From Lachnospiraceae bacterium AB2028 (lineage in GTDB: Bacteria; Bacillota; Clostridia; Lachnospirales; Lachnospiraceae), in assembly GCA_000621425.1 (NCBI GenBank), contig JHYJ01000003.1, positions 374,486 through 438,485 on the forward strand: DNA of 64,000 bases, in the 5' to 3' direction. The stretch's first letter is position 1, and every line of letters starts with the position of its first letter. The notes beneath the pieces were generated by a model that did not search any database, was not told where the DNA came from, and saw nothing but the letters and a program-made list of their open reading frames with translations. The translations under genes were made by a program, and so were the position numbers. This document shows, one piece after another, positions 48,352-55,570 of this stretch.

Positions 48352-48467
48352 ACCATGAAATATTTCCAAATTGTTGATATGAAACAGGGGATTATCTGAT
48401 TTTGGGGTGATTTTCGCAAAATTTTTAAGTTTTTTTGAAAAAAAGAAAAAAATTTTTCAAAAACCCC

Positions 48468-48496
48468 TTGACAGACTATTGCAAAAAGGGTAAAAT
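48468..48496 (+). promoter_or_regulatory. Consensus sigma-A promoter
   Basis: TTGACA (48468-48473), exactly 17 bp, TAAAAT (48491-48496). A-tracts just upstream (48421-48463) could act as an UP element. Transcription would start near 48503, directly at the foot of the terminated hairpin RNA. Confidence 0.75.
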
Positions 48497-48502
48497 GTCA
48501 TG

Positions 48503-48597
48503 TGCGGTGAGAAAGTGGCTTGAGATTTGAGATATGGAGAACTATATCCTTTTAAGGATGTAGGATCCAAGTTTCAAATCTCAGGCCACTTTTTTTG
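48503..48597 (+). ncRNA. Candidate ~95-nt terminated small RNA or attenuator
   Basis: Just after the promoter, AAGTGGCTTGAGATTTGA (48513-48530) pairs with TCAAATCTCAGGCCACTT (48574-48591), 18 base pairs with one G-U, followed by a run of T to 48596. Inside, CTATATCC pairs with GGATGTAG (48542-48562). The whole promoter-to-terminator unit is shorter than 135 bp, so the RNA is either a stand-alone sRNA or an attenuator controlling the peptidase gene at 48769. No ORF with a ribosome-binding site fits inside. Confidence 0.7.
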
Positions 48598-48632
48598 CTG
48601 CAATCTAGAGACATATCTTTCTCTCTATGCAC

Positions 48633-48712
48633 ATGGCGGCACAGAGTATATTCCGGCTATGCCGGAGTGCCGCCCGTACGCGAGCAGGGAATTTCATCAC
48701 CCCGCTCGACTG
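48633..48712 (+). ncRNA. GC-rich structured leader upstream of the peptidase gene
   Basis: GGCGGCAC (48633-48640) pairs with GTGCCGCC, enclosing TTCCGGC-TA-TGCCGGA; about 12 nt later CGAGCAGGG pairs with CCCCGCTCG. The gap 48352-48768 holds these structures, the promoter and the terminated RNA but no supported gene. An in-frame open stretch continuous with the peptidase exists but lacks a start signal. Confidence 0.5.
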
Positions 48713-48768
48713 ATTGTTCGCAAAAAAGGGCCACATCAACCAACGCAGCTAAAGCAAAGGAGACAAGC

Positions 48769-49614
48769 ATGGCAATGAAGGAACTTTTACGTAGCATTTC
48801 TTACTGTTCAACCGCTGAGAGAAGGGAGCGCATCTGCCGCATCCTGTCAGACAAGGGGATAGCTTATGACATCGAGCGGGATGATAAGGCCATAAACCTT
48901 GTGGTCGGAGATCCTGCAGAATCCCTTGTAACGATCTGTGGGCATTATGATATCGTGCCCGGGTCATGCGGGGCAAACGACAACGGCTCATCATGCACAG
49001 TCATGCTGGACCTGATAGAAAAATTTTACGATGAGCCGGGGCTCTGCTTCGTATTTCTCGACCGCGAGGAAAGCGGTTTTTACGGCAGCAGTCTCCATTT
49101 TTCGAGGTACAATCCGGCACTTACGGTGAACCTTGATGTAGTAGGTGGCGGTGAACACCTGGTATATCAGACCATGGTGAGGGGTTACGAGGACGGTTCA
49201 TGTCCAACTGACTCTCATAATGTAGATCCAATGGAGCGCCTGGCTTCTTTATTAGAAGGGAAAAGCTGCGGCCTGGCGGGCTTCCTGGATATGTTTGCGT
49301 GCCAGCGTTTTCATGCGCTCAAAGTAAGCAGTCTGCCCATGTGTGATACGCATAATATTGCACGTTTGGGGCATGAGGTCGTTACTTTCAGTGCCTTTCC
49401 GGAGAAAGACGCAGCGATCATCCGTAAAACCGGGAATCTGTCCTGTACAGAGGTAATAAAGTACATGCATAACGGCTGTTATGATGATATTGAGTACATC
49501 TGTACTGATACCATGCAGGAAGTAGAAGACCTGCTGGAATTTTTCATAGTCAGCTGCCGTGATGATGGAATGCGATGTATGGTAGGGCGATATTTAAATC
49601 GCGCCAGCCGCTGA
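48769..49614 (+). CDS. M28/M20-like zinc metallopeptidase
   Basis: 281 residues from the ATG at 48769 (AAAGGAGACAAGC upstream). Metal-binding pattern: CGHYDIVPGSCGANDNGSS (His-x-Asp and bridging Asp; about 60-78), CFVFLDREESGFYGSS (Glu-Glu, about 95-110), NLDVVGGG (Asp) and SLPMCDTHN (final His). This is the co-catalytic dinuclear zinc aminopeptidase core of the M28 family; no signal peptide, so it is probably cytoplasmic. Its place among AAA ATPases and ClpP suggests peptide trimming downstream of proteolysis, or cleavage of a modified substrate. Confidence 0.82.
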   Translation: MAMKELLRSISYCSTAERRERICRILSDKGIAYDIERDDKAINLVVGDPAESLVTICGHYDIVPGSCGANDNGSSCTVMLDLIEKFYDEPGLCFVFLDREESGFYGSSLHFSRYNPALTVNLDVVGGGEHLVYQTMVRGYEDGSCPTDSHNVDPMERLASLLEGKSCGLAGFLDMFACQRFHALKVSSLPMCDTHNIARLGHEVVTFSAFPEKDAAIIRKTGNLSCTEVIKYMHNGCYDDIEYICTDTMQEVEDLLEFFIVSCRDDGMRCMVGRYLNRASR

Positions 49615-49793
49615 AACACGCTGCCTCATGTTTGTCTGAATGACAGTCTGCTGACTTGTCATCAGGCAGCGGGGCCTTAGACACATTCTTCTGTCGGCAT
49701 GTCATCATTTATTTCACTTTTATGATGGTGACATGCAATGGCTAGAGGAGTCATGCTGTAGTTATGTATTTCTTTAATAGAAAGGAGCCAAAA
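49615..49793 (+). ncRNA. Hairpin-rich leader upstream of the 49794 gene
   Basis: GCTGCCT (49620-49626) with AGGCAGC (49664-49670), and GCATGTCATCAT with ATGATGGTGACATGC (49697-49736), both in a 179-bp gap. No run of T follows, so they look like leader structures rather than terminators. The segment ends with GAAAGGAGCC and a GTG start. Confidence 0.45.
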
Positions 49794-50594
49794 GTGAGTA
49801 AAGCTTTAGATGATCTGCTTGAGAGAGCAGGAAGAACCCGCATTGTAAGTGTAGAAGAAATGGATCAGATCACAGATAAGATATTGGACTTATCATATGC
49901 AGAATTAAAGCCTTTTGAAGCCGGTTATCAGAGTGCGTTGTGCAGTCATATTTCCGGTGGGTTTGACCTTGATGTAAATAAGGTCAGAAACTGCACTTTA
50001 AGGGAACTCATTACACTGATCTCCTATGAGCCGGGGGTAAACTTTTTTCGCTATAAAGGAGCGGATTATCTCCAAATGGAAAGAAGATTCCTGCCCTGTG
50101 CCTATAGCTGTGTCGGTCTGGTCCAGGAACTGCAGCAGGCTAAGGCTACCAATCCCTGGATACAGCAGTTTATGCTCATAGATTTCAGTGAATATGTGGA
50201 TCATATGGCACATATGGAAAAATCTGAAGCGAAGCAGATAATAGATTCTTTCTATGTGTACAAGGACTTCATGATGAAGCACTACTCGGTAGATGCGGGA
50301 TTAGGTGATTACCGGGTAATTCAGACGGTAATGCAGAACCTGATGAGCAAAGCCAGAAGAAACTGGCTATGCGGGTGCGAAAGCATCGTCGAATATAAAA
50401 AAACGGTGGAGGATGCCACCAGGATAATCACGGAGTTTTTTATGATTTCAATGAGGGCGGCATATGTAAAAAATGACCGTGCCGCATTTGCGGAAATCAT
50501 AAAAAAGTGCAGCTTTAGGCCGGACAGGGACATGAACTTTGTTGACTATAAAGACTGCTATGAAAAGTCTGTCCCTGTCGGCTGCCACATGTAA
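49794..50594 (+). CDS. Unknown island protein
   Basis: 266 residues from a GTG at 49794; AAAGGAG is six bases upstream. An ATG at 49764 is in frame but lies before that site. Helical, soluble, with several Cys (e.g. QSALCSHISGG, RFLPCAYSCVG) and a C-terminus that ends VPVGCHM. Not recognised. It lies between the peptidase and clpP genes, each with structured leaders, so it is presumably part of the same proteolytic system. Confidence 0.7.
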   Translation: MSKALDDLLERAGRTRIVSVEEMDQITDKILDLSYAELKPFEAGYQSALCSHISGGFDLDVNKVRNCTLRELITLISYEPGVNFFRYKGADYLQMERRFLPCAYSCVGLVQELQQAKATNPWIQQFMLIDFSEYVDHMAHMEKSEAKQIIDSFYVYKDFMMKHYSVDAGLGDYRVIQTVMQNLMSKARRNWLCGCESIVEYKKTVEDATRIITEFFMISMRAAYVKNDRAAFAEIIKKCSFRPDRDMNFVDYKDCYEKSVPVGCHM

Positions 50595-50615
50595 TAAGTA
50601 CTACGTACATTGTTT

Positions 50616-50727
50616 GTAACTGTTTAAGAGAGCCCGAAGTGCTTGCCGTCATGGGCATACTGATCTGCTATGACGTGTTTAAGGTAGCCCGAAGCACTTG
50701 TTACTGAGGGGAGTTTTAAACAGTTAC
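50616..50727 (+). ncRNA. Structured leader upstream of clpP
   Basis: GTAACTGTTTAA (50616-50627) pairs with TTAAACAGTTAC (50716-50727), a perfect 12-bp stem closing an 88-nt interior. Inside, a direct repeat of about 20 nt (TTTAAGAGAGCCCGAAGTGC and TTTAAGGTAGCCCGAAGCAC) is separated by a GTCAT...ATGAC element. It lies 30 bp before the clpP start. The closed multi-branch form resembles a regulatory RNA. Confidence 0.55.
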
Positions 50728-50757
50728 TGTTCACACACATAGAAAGGAGGCATGACT

Positions 50758-51372
50758 ATGCCAAATGTAATCCTGGAGTCCGGAAGGGGAATCAATGCAG
50801 TACCTATTGAGGATGTGCTGCTGAAATCCAGAAAAATCTTTCTCGTAGGGGAGGTGAACGATGAGTCCTGCAACACGCTCATAAAGGAGCTGCTGTACAT
50901 GGAATCAGAAGATGATACCAAGCCCATCACCCTGTATATAAACTCGCCGGGAGGCGAGGTTACATCAGGGCTTGCGGTATACGATACCATCCGTCTGATG
51001 AAGAGTCCCGTTACTGCTGTGGTGACGGGGATAGCAGCGAGCATGGGCAGCATCATATTCCTGGCCTGCGATAGCGACAAGAGGCTCATGCTTCCCAGCA
51101 GTAAGGTCATGATACATGACTGCAGCTGGGGAAGAAGGGAGATGGGGGGCAAGAAGCCTTTTGAAATCGAGCAGGAGCTGAATCAGCTGAAGGGTACCAA
51201 TGAAAGGCTGGTATCCATCATTGCTGAAAGGACAGGCAAGACAATGGAGGAGATTGCTGAGGTAACAAAGTATGACAGTTACTTTAGTGCAGAGGAGGCC
51301 ATTGAATTTGGCCTGGCCTCGGGCATCGTGGACGCAGGAACCATGAGCGAGCTCCTCAGGAAAGCAGTGTAA
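50758..51372 (+). CDS. ClpP-like serine protease
   Basis: 204 residues from the ATG at 50758 (AAAGGAGG seven bases upstream). The Ser-His-Asp triad is in place: Ser95 in GIAASMGS, His120 in VMIHDC, Asp173 in TKYDSYFSA; LYINSPGGEVTSGLAVYDTI is the usual oxyanion segment. Differences from housekeeping ClpP (MIHDCSWG instead of MIHQPxGG, YDSYFSA) and the two-gene link to a ClpA-like unfoldase mark it as a dedicated accessory protease. Such ClpP forms 14-mer barrels. Followed 20 bp later by the VirD4-like gene. Confidence 0.93.
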   Translation: MPNVILESGRGINAVPIEDVLLKSRKIFLVGEVNDESCNTLIKELLYMESEDDTKPITLYINSPGGEVTSGLAVYDTIRLMKSPVTAVVTGIAASMGSIIFLACDSDKRLMLPSSKVMIHDCSWGRREMGGKKPFEIEQELNQLKGTNERLVSIIAERTGKTMEEIAEVTKYDSYFSAEEAIEFGLASGIVDAGTMSELLRKAV

Positions 51373-51392
51373 ACAGAAAGGATGTGTCTGAT

Positions 51393-52805
51393 ATGGCAGA
51401 TAAGAGAAGAGAGTACAGCAGCAGGTATCTTGGTGAGGGCGTTGCGGTAAGCAATGACACCTGGATAACAGGCCTTAACAACAATGACATGATAGTAGGG
51501 AGCTCCGGAGCGTCCAAGACAGGCTCCATAGTCCACCCCCAGCTTAAGACCCTGAGTGATGAAAGCCTGGTGGTTGTTGATACCAAGGGCAGGCTTTTCC
51601 GTATGTTCAGGGATGAGCTCAGGGAAAAAGGATATAAGGTAAGGGTGCTGGATTTTGCAAATCCCGAAAGGAGCTGTACCTACAACCCGCTCAAGTATAT
51701 CCGCAGAAAGCGTAACGGCAAGCTTATAGAGCAGGATATAGCAAAGTTCGCTGCCGTAATACTTCCGGACACCTGGGAAGCCAAGGATCCCTTCTGGGTA
51801 CAGGTATCCAGAGTAACCCTGGAGTTTTTAATAGCGTATACGCTGAGTGCCCTTCCGGAGGAGGACCACGATATCTTTGCGGTCGCAGATATATACAGGG
51901 CATATCTTAAGCCGTCAGGAAGGGCGACACTGCAGGAATGGGTGGAAAAAAATCCCAGGACCCTTGCCGCTAAAAGATACGGCGAGATGATGGGAATGTA
52001 CGCGGCCGAAAAAATGTCTGCAAGTGTTAACGGTTTCATTAACACGTCACTGAAGCCCTTTGAGTACGAAGAACTGGAAGACATTTTTAAAGCAGTCAAA
52101 GAAGGCCCGTATTCCCTATGGCCTGAGGAAGAAGATATACTGTTCTTTGATGATCCTTATGAGGTTGACGATACCGATTGGATGATCAAGTCTGAAGATC
52201 TTGTCAAGGTTGATGGGCGGATCGATCAAGACGAGATTGACGAAATCCTGGAGACTTGCGAACGCGAGGAGCTGGATCTTGCGGCCCTGGGCAGAGAGAA
52301 GACCGTACTCTTCCTGAATGTTTCCGACTGTGATCACAGCCAGGATATGCTCGTAAATATGCTTTATTCCCAGCTTCTGCAGACGCTTATTGCTGAAGCT
52401 GATGCGAATGAAAGCGGACAGCTTGACGTGCCGGTGAGGATAATCATGGATGACTTTGCGGCATCTGCCCAGATCCCCGATTTTGACAAGATCATTTCGG
52501 TGGTAAGGAGCCGTGATATTTGGCTGACACTCTGCATACAGTCCTTTACCCAGCTGGATTCCTTATATTCAGAGGCAAAGGCACTCACGATCGTAAACAA
52601 CTGCGACCACATAGTTTACCTTGGCGGTAATGATATGAAATCCGCAGAGTTTATAGGAACCAGGGCTTGTAAGACTCCGGAGAGTGTGCTGTGCATGGAC
52701 CGGACAAAAGAGTTTTTTATAGAATCCGGCAAGCCTGTGAAACTGATAAATAAGATAAAATCATACTCCTTTGGGATGGAGGACATTTCCGCAGAAGCTG
52801 AATAA
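51393..52805 (+). CDS. Soluble VirD4/TraG-like ATPase
   Basis: 470 residues from the ATG at 51393 (AGAAAGGA about ten bases upstream). Walker A GSSGASKTGS (Gly36-Thr43), then VVVDTKGRLFRMF and a C-terminal core IIMDDFAASAQIPDFDKIISVVRSRDIWLTLCIQSFTQLDSLY that is the T4SS coupling-protein motif. The Walker B Glu of most VirD4 (DEF) is Asp here (Asp353-Asp354). No N-terminal transmembrane helix, unlike conjugative coupling proteins, and no relaxase or mating-pair genes are in the window. Between clpP and the ClpA-like gene, it is probably a cytoplasmic DNA or protein motor of this system. Confidence 0.85.
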   Translation: MADKRREYSSRYLGEGVAVSNDTWITGLNNNDMIVGSSGASKTGSIVHPQLKTLSDESLVVVDTKGRLFRMFRDELREKGYKVRVLDFANPERSCTYNPLKYIRRKRNGKLIEQDIAKFAAVILPDTWEAKDPFWVQVSRVTLEFLIAYTLSALPEEDHDIFAVADIYRAYLKPSGRATLQEWVEKNPRTLAAKRYGEMMGMYAAEKMSASVNGFINTSLKPFEYEELEDIFKAVKEGPYSLWPEEEDILFFDDPYEVDDTDWMIKSEDLVKVDGRIDQDEIDEILETCEREELDLAALGREKTVLFLNVSDCDHSQDMLVNMLYSQLLQTLIAEADANESGQLDVPVRIIMDDFAASAQIPDFDKIISVVRSRDIWLTLCIQSFTQLDSLYSEAKALTIVNNCDHIVYLGGNDMKSAEFIGTRACKTPESVLCMDRTKEFFIESGKPVKLINKIKSYSFGMEDISAEAE

Positions 52806-52814
52806 TTCTGCATT

Positions 52815-52846
52815 CAGTCGCGACTGGAAGAACCGATAGGTTCTTC
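52815..52846 (+). ncRNA. Palindrome and perfect hairpin upstream of the ClpA-like gene
   Basis: CAGTCGCGACTG (52815-52826) is a perfect 12-bp palindrome; GAAGAACC-GATA-GGTTCTTC (52827-52846) is a perfect 8-bp hairpin. They occupy a 125-bp gap, with a further repeated GTTACG motif (52849, 52883, 52893), before the ATG with GAGAAAGGAAAAA. Confidence 0.45.
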
Positions 52847-52930
52847 TGGTTACGGCAGCCCACAGCTGAAGATTTATAGTTACGCACACGTTACTGGTTT
52901 CGGAGAAATGATTCAGAGAAAGGAAAAACT

Positions 52931-55318
52931 ATGACAAACAAGCTTATCGTTGATGAAAAGATTTACAAATACTGTCTCAAGAAAAAAGGGGCAGTATCGA
53001 AAAAACTGATAGATGTGACAGTGGACGAGAACGGGGCGTACCACATGCAGGAAGCATTAAAGGTAGATGAGGACAGAAGCATTGATGATTTCACATTTAC
53101 CGAGGAGGATATGGAGAAAGTAATAGACGAGGTGCCTGTGGGACACGCCGCTGACCTGAAAGAAAATATTTCCCTGTCGGAGCCGATAATACTGACTAAA
53201 AATGGCAGTTCGGATCTACAGATGAAATGGAAATTCAAGCTTTATCAGGATGAATGCATAAAGAAAATGGACGATCAGATACTAAAGGCCGTCGAACTTA
53301 TGAAGGAGGAACACATGAAGAACAAACTCAAAAAAATGAGTAAGAATGACGAGGCTGATACAGAGAATATCGAAACAGAGAATCCTGATGCAGAGAACTC
53401 CGATGCAGAAAGTCCTGAAACAGAGAACTCTGATGCAGAGAGTCCTGATACCGAAAGCTCTGATGAAGAAAACTCTGATACAGAGAACTCTGATACGGAG
53501 CCCTCTGCTGACAACGATATGACAACTGAAGAATTGGATGATCTTACAAAATCATTTCAGCCTGACGATGACATGATGTCCATGGATGTCTTTGGAAGAA
53601 GCTTAAAGGCAGAGAGTCTGTTAATAAATTACAATGAGCGCTTCAAGGATTCGCAGCCCACGATGTACAGGGATGAAGTGATCGATCAGACCCTTTCCTG
53701 TCTTATAGGCAGGACGAAGCCCAACGCCCTGCTGATAGGTGCTGCCGGAGTCGGCAAGACAAAGATAGCTGAAGATATAGCCCGCAGGATAGCAAACGGT
53801 GATCCGACCATCCCGGAGCAGTTAAGCGAGATGACGATATGGGAGCTTCCTATTTCAAATATTATAGAAGGCTCGAGCCTGGTGGGAGATGTGGAGAGAA
53901 AAGCAAAGGCCGTGATCGACTTTGCCTGCGATCCGGAGAATAAGTGTATCCTGTTTATAGATGAGATACATTTGCTTGTAGGGGGAGCATCACAGTATGA
54001 AAAGGTTGCCCAGATATTCAAACCTGCCCTGGCAAGAGGGGATATGAGGGTGATTGCTGCTACTACGCTGCAGGAGAGCAAGATGATGATGAACGATCCG
54101 GCTTTCAACAGAAGATTTACCAGGCTCATAGTAGACGAACTGTCAAAGAAACAGACGGAAGAAATTTTAAAATCCATGAGGCATGAGATGTACGAGTTTT
54201 ATAACTGCAAAATAACCCTGCCTGATGAAATCATGCATGAGGTAGTGCAGATAGCGGAAGAATTCCGTGTCGAAGGTTCTCACCGTCCGGATAATGCTAT
54301 TACTCTGTTGGACAGGACAATGGCAGACAAATACATTACTTTAAGAAAAGAAGTCATGGAAGGGGAGTCGAAAAATTCTGAAGGATCATGTGAGGGGGTT
54401 GCCGGTTTAACAAGTTCTTTCATCCGAAAGACTGCAATGAAACTGATGACTGGAAATAACAATAAGAAGCCTTTTGACAGGGAACGGCTTGTGGAAAGAT
54501 TATCGGTGATCAAGGGCCAGTCGGAAGTGCTCGAATTGGTGACAGACATCATACATAAGGACAGCCTGGGAGTATATCCGAGAACAAGACCCCTCTGTCT
54601 GCTCTTTGCCGGAAGTTCCGGAGTGGGCAAGACGGAAGTTGCTAAGATACTGGCGGAAGAAATAACCGAAGAAAACCCCATTATACTGAATATGACAGAG
54701 TATAACGATCCTGCAACCGTTAATCGTATAGTAGGGAGTCCGGTAGGATATAAAGGTTCGGAAAGTAATGCGGAGCTTCCTTTCGATATACTGGAATCCA
54801 ATCCCTACAGGGTAGTACTGCTGGATGAGTTTGAAAAAGCTGATCTTTCGGTGCAGAGACTTTTCATGAGTGCATTCGATGAAGGCTATATCAGGACTTC
54901 AAGGGGAAAGATCGTGGATTTCAGCAAAACAATAATTATCGCCACCACTAATGCCGGACATAAAAACGTATCTGAAAGAATCGGTTTTTCAAATGACAGC
55001 AAGGCTGCTGCAATCGCAAGCGTGGATAATCTTGCAATCTATATTGACAAAGAACTGCTGAACCGCTTTACCAGGATAATAGATTTTAATCCGATCTCAA
55101 GGGAAGTATTTAAGGAAATCCTGGTGGAGACCTACAGGCGCGATGTGGCAAGTATAAAAGAAAGAAGACTGGATTACAGTTTTCTGCGGGACGAGATAGA
55201 TAGCGATGTGGCAGAACGGCTCACAAAAGAGAATTATTTGAGGGATTTTGGAGCAAGGCCTGTGAACAGGATAGTGAAGGACTGCATAGAAGAAGCAGTC
55301 CTTAAGGGCAAGCAGTAG
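52931..55318 (+). CDS. ClpA/ClpC-like AAA+ unfoldase with IGF ClpP-docking tripeptide
   Basis: 795 residues. N-terminal about 215 residues are unique and include an acidic Thr/Glu/Asn/Ser/Asp repeat (about 138-195). First AAA: Walker A GAAGVGKT (Gly270-Thr277), Walker B CILFIDEIHLLVGG. Second AAA: Walker A GSSGVGKT (Gly561-Lys567), Walker B VVLLDEFEKADLSVQRLF. In the place where ClpA/ClpX have IGL/IGF loops that dock into ClpP, it has SERIGFSND (Ile684-Gly-Phe). With the ClpP at 50758, I infer a dedicated ClpAP-type protease. Ends with the normal ClpB/A-type DFGARPVNRIVKDCIEEAV. Confidence 0.92.
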   Translation: MTNKLIVDEKIYKYCLKKKGAVSKKLIDVTVDENGAYHMQEALKVDEDRSIDDFTFTEEDMEKVIDEVPVGHAADLKENISLSEPIILTKNGSSDLQMKWKFKLYQDECIKKMDDQILKAVELMKEEHMKNKLKKMSKNDEADTENIETENPDAENSDAESPETENSDAESPDTESSDEENSDTENSDTEPSADNDMTTEELDDLTKSFQPDDDMMSMDVFGRSLKAESLLINYNERFKDSQPTMYRDEVIDQTLSCLIGRTKPNALLIGAAGVGKTKIAEDIARRIANGDPTIPEQLSEMTIWELPISNIIEGSSLVGDVERKAKAVIDFACDPENKCILFIDEIHLLVGGASQYEKVAQIFKPALARGDMRVIAATTLQESKMMMNDPAFNRRFTRLIVDELSKKQTEEILKSMRHEMYEFYNCKITLPDEIMHEVVQIAEEFRVEGSHRPDNAITLLDRTMADKYITLRKEVMEGESKNSEGSCEGVAGLTSSFIRKTAMKLMTGNNNKKPFDRERLVERLSVIKGQSEVLELVTDIIHKDSLGVYPRTRPLCLLFAGSSGVGKTEVAKILAEEITEENPIILNMTEYNDPATVNRIVGSPVGYKGSESNAELPFDILESNPYRVVLLDEFEKADLSVQRLFMSAFDEGYIRTSRGKIVDFSKTIIIATTNAGHKNVSERIGFSNDSKAAAIASVDNLAIYIDKELLNRFTRIIDFNPISREVFKEILVETYRRDVASIKERRLDYSFLRDEIDSDVAERLTKENYLRDFGARPVNRIVKDCIEEAVLKGKQ

Positions 55319-55570
55319 ACAAAATCTGGTGCAGCAAGCACCAAGATGAATCGAGTTAATAAATAGCATAAGTAACAATCCGATTGAGGAAAATATGCCA
55401 ACCAATATTGATAATATCAGAGTTAATAAATAAAATTTCCAACATGTAGTCTTTGGGAAAAGAATGACGATTCGCGTATACATCGGAATCGATGCGATTG
55501 CGAGTGTCGTTCTATCCAGATCGGTGAATGGGAAGTTTTAGTTAATAAGCATAAAACAGGAGGTCAGCAC
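55319..55570 (+). other. 252-bp gap with triple AGTTAATAA repeat, tiny ORF and hairpin
   Basis: AGTTAATAA occurs at 55354, 55421 and 55540, the first two within GAGTTAATAAATA. The second copy ends a possible 12-codon ORF MPTNIDNIRVNK (55396-55434; GAGGAAAAT before its ATG). A hairpin GACGATTCGC...GCGA-GTGTCGT lies at about 55466-55510. The gap ends with AGGAGGTCAGCAC before the 55571 start. These may be a translational leader. Confidence 0.4.

Noticed and set aside
48595..48768. Longer N-terminus of the M28-like peptidase (start at 48595)
   Set aside because: The extra codons lie across GC-rich hairpins without a start signal; AAAGGAGA lies right before the ATG at 48769.
51393..52805. Evidence for a conjugative element (VirD4/TraG coupling protein)
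   Set aside because: No relaxase, VirB4/VirB6, CHAP/lytic transglycosylase or integrase gene is in the window and the protein has no membrane anchor, so I do not call an ICE.
53275..53525. Serine-rich reverse-strand ORFs over the acidic repeat
   Set aside because: They are shadows of the repetitive acidic coding region of the ClpA-like gene, with no ribosome-binding sites.
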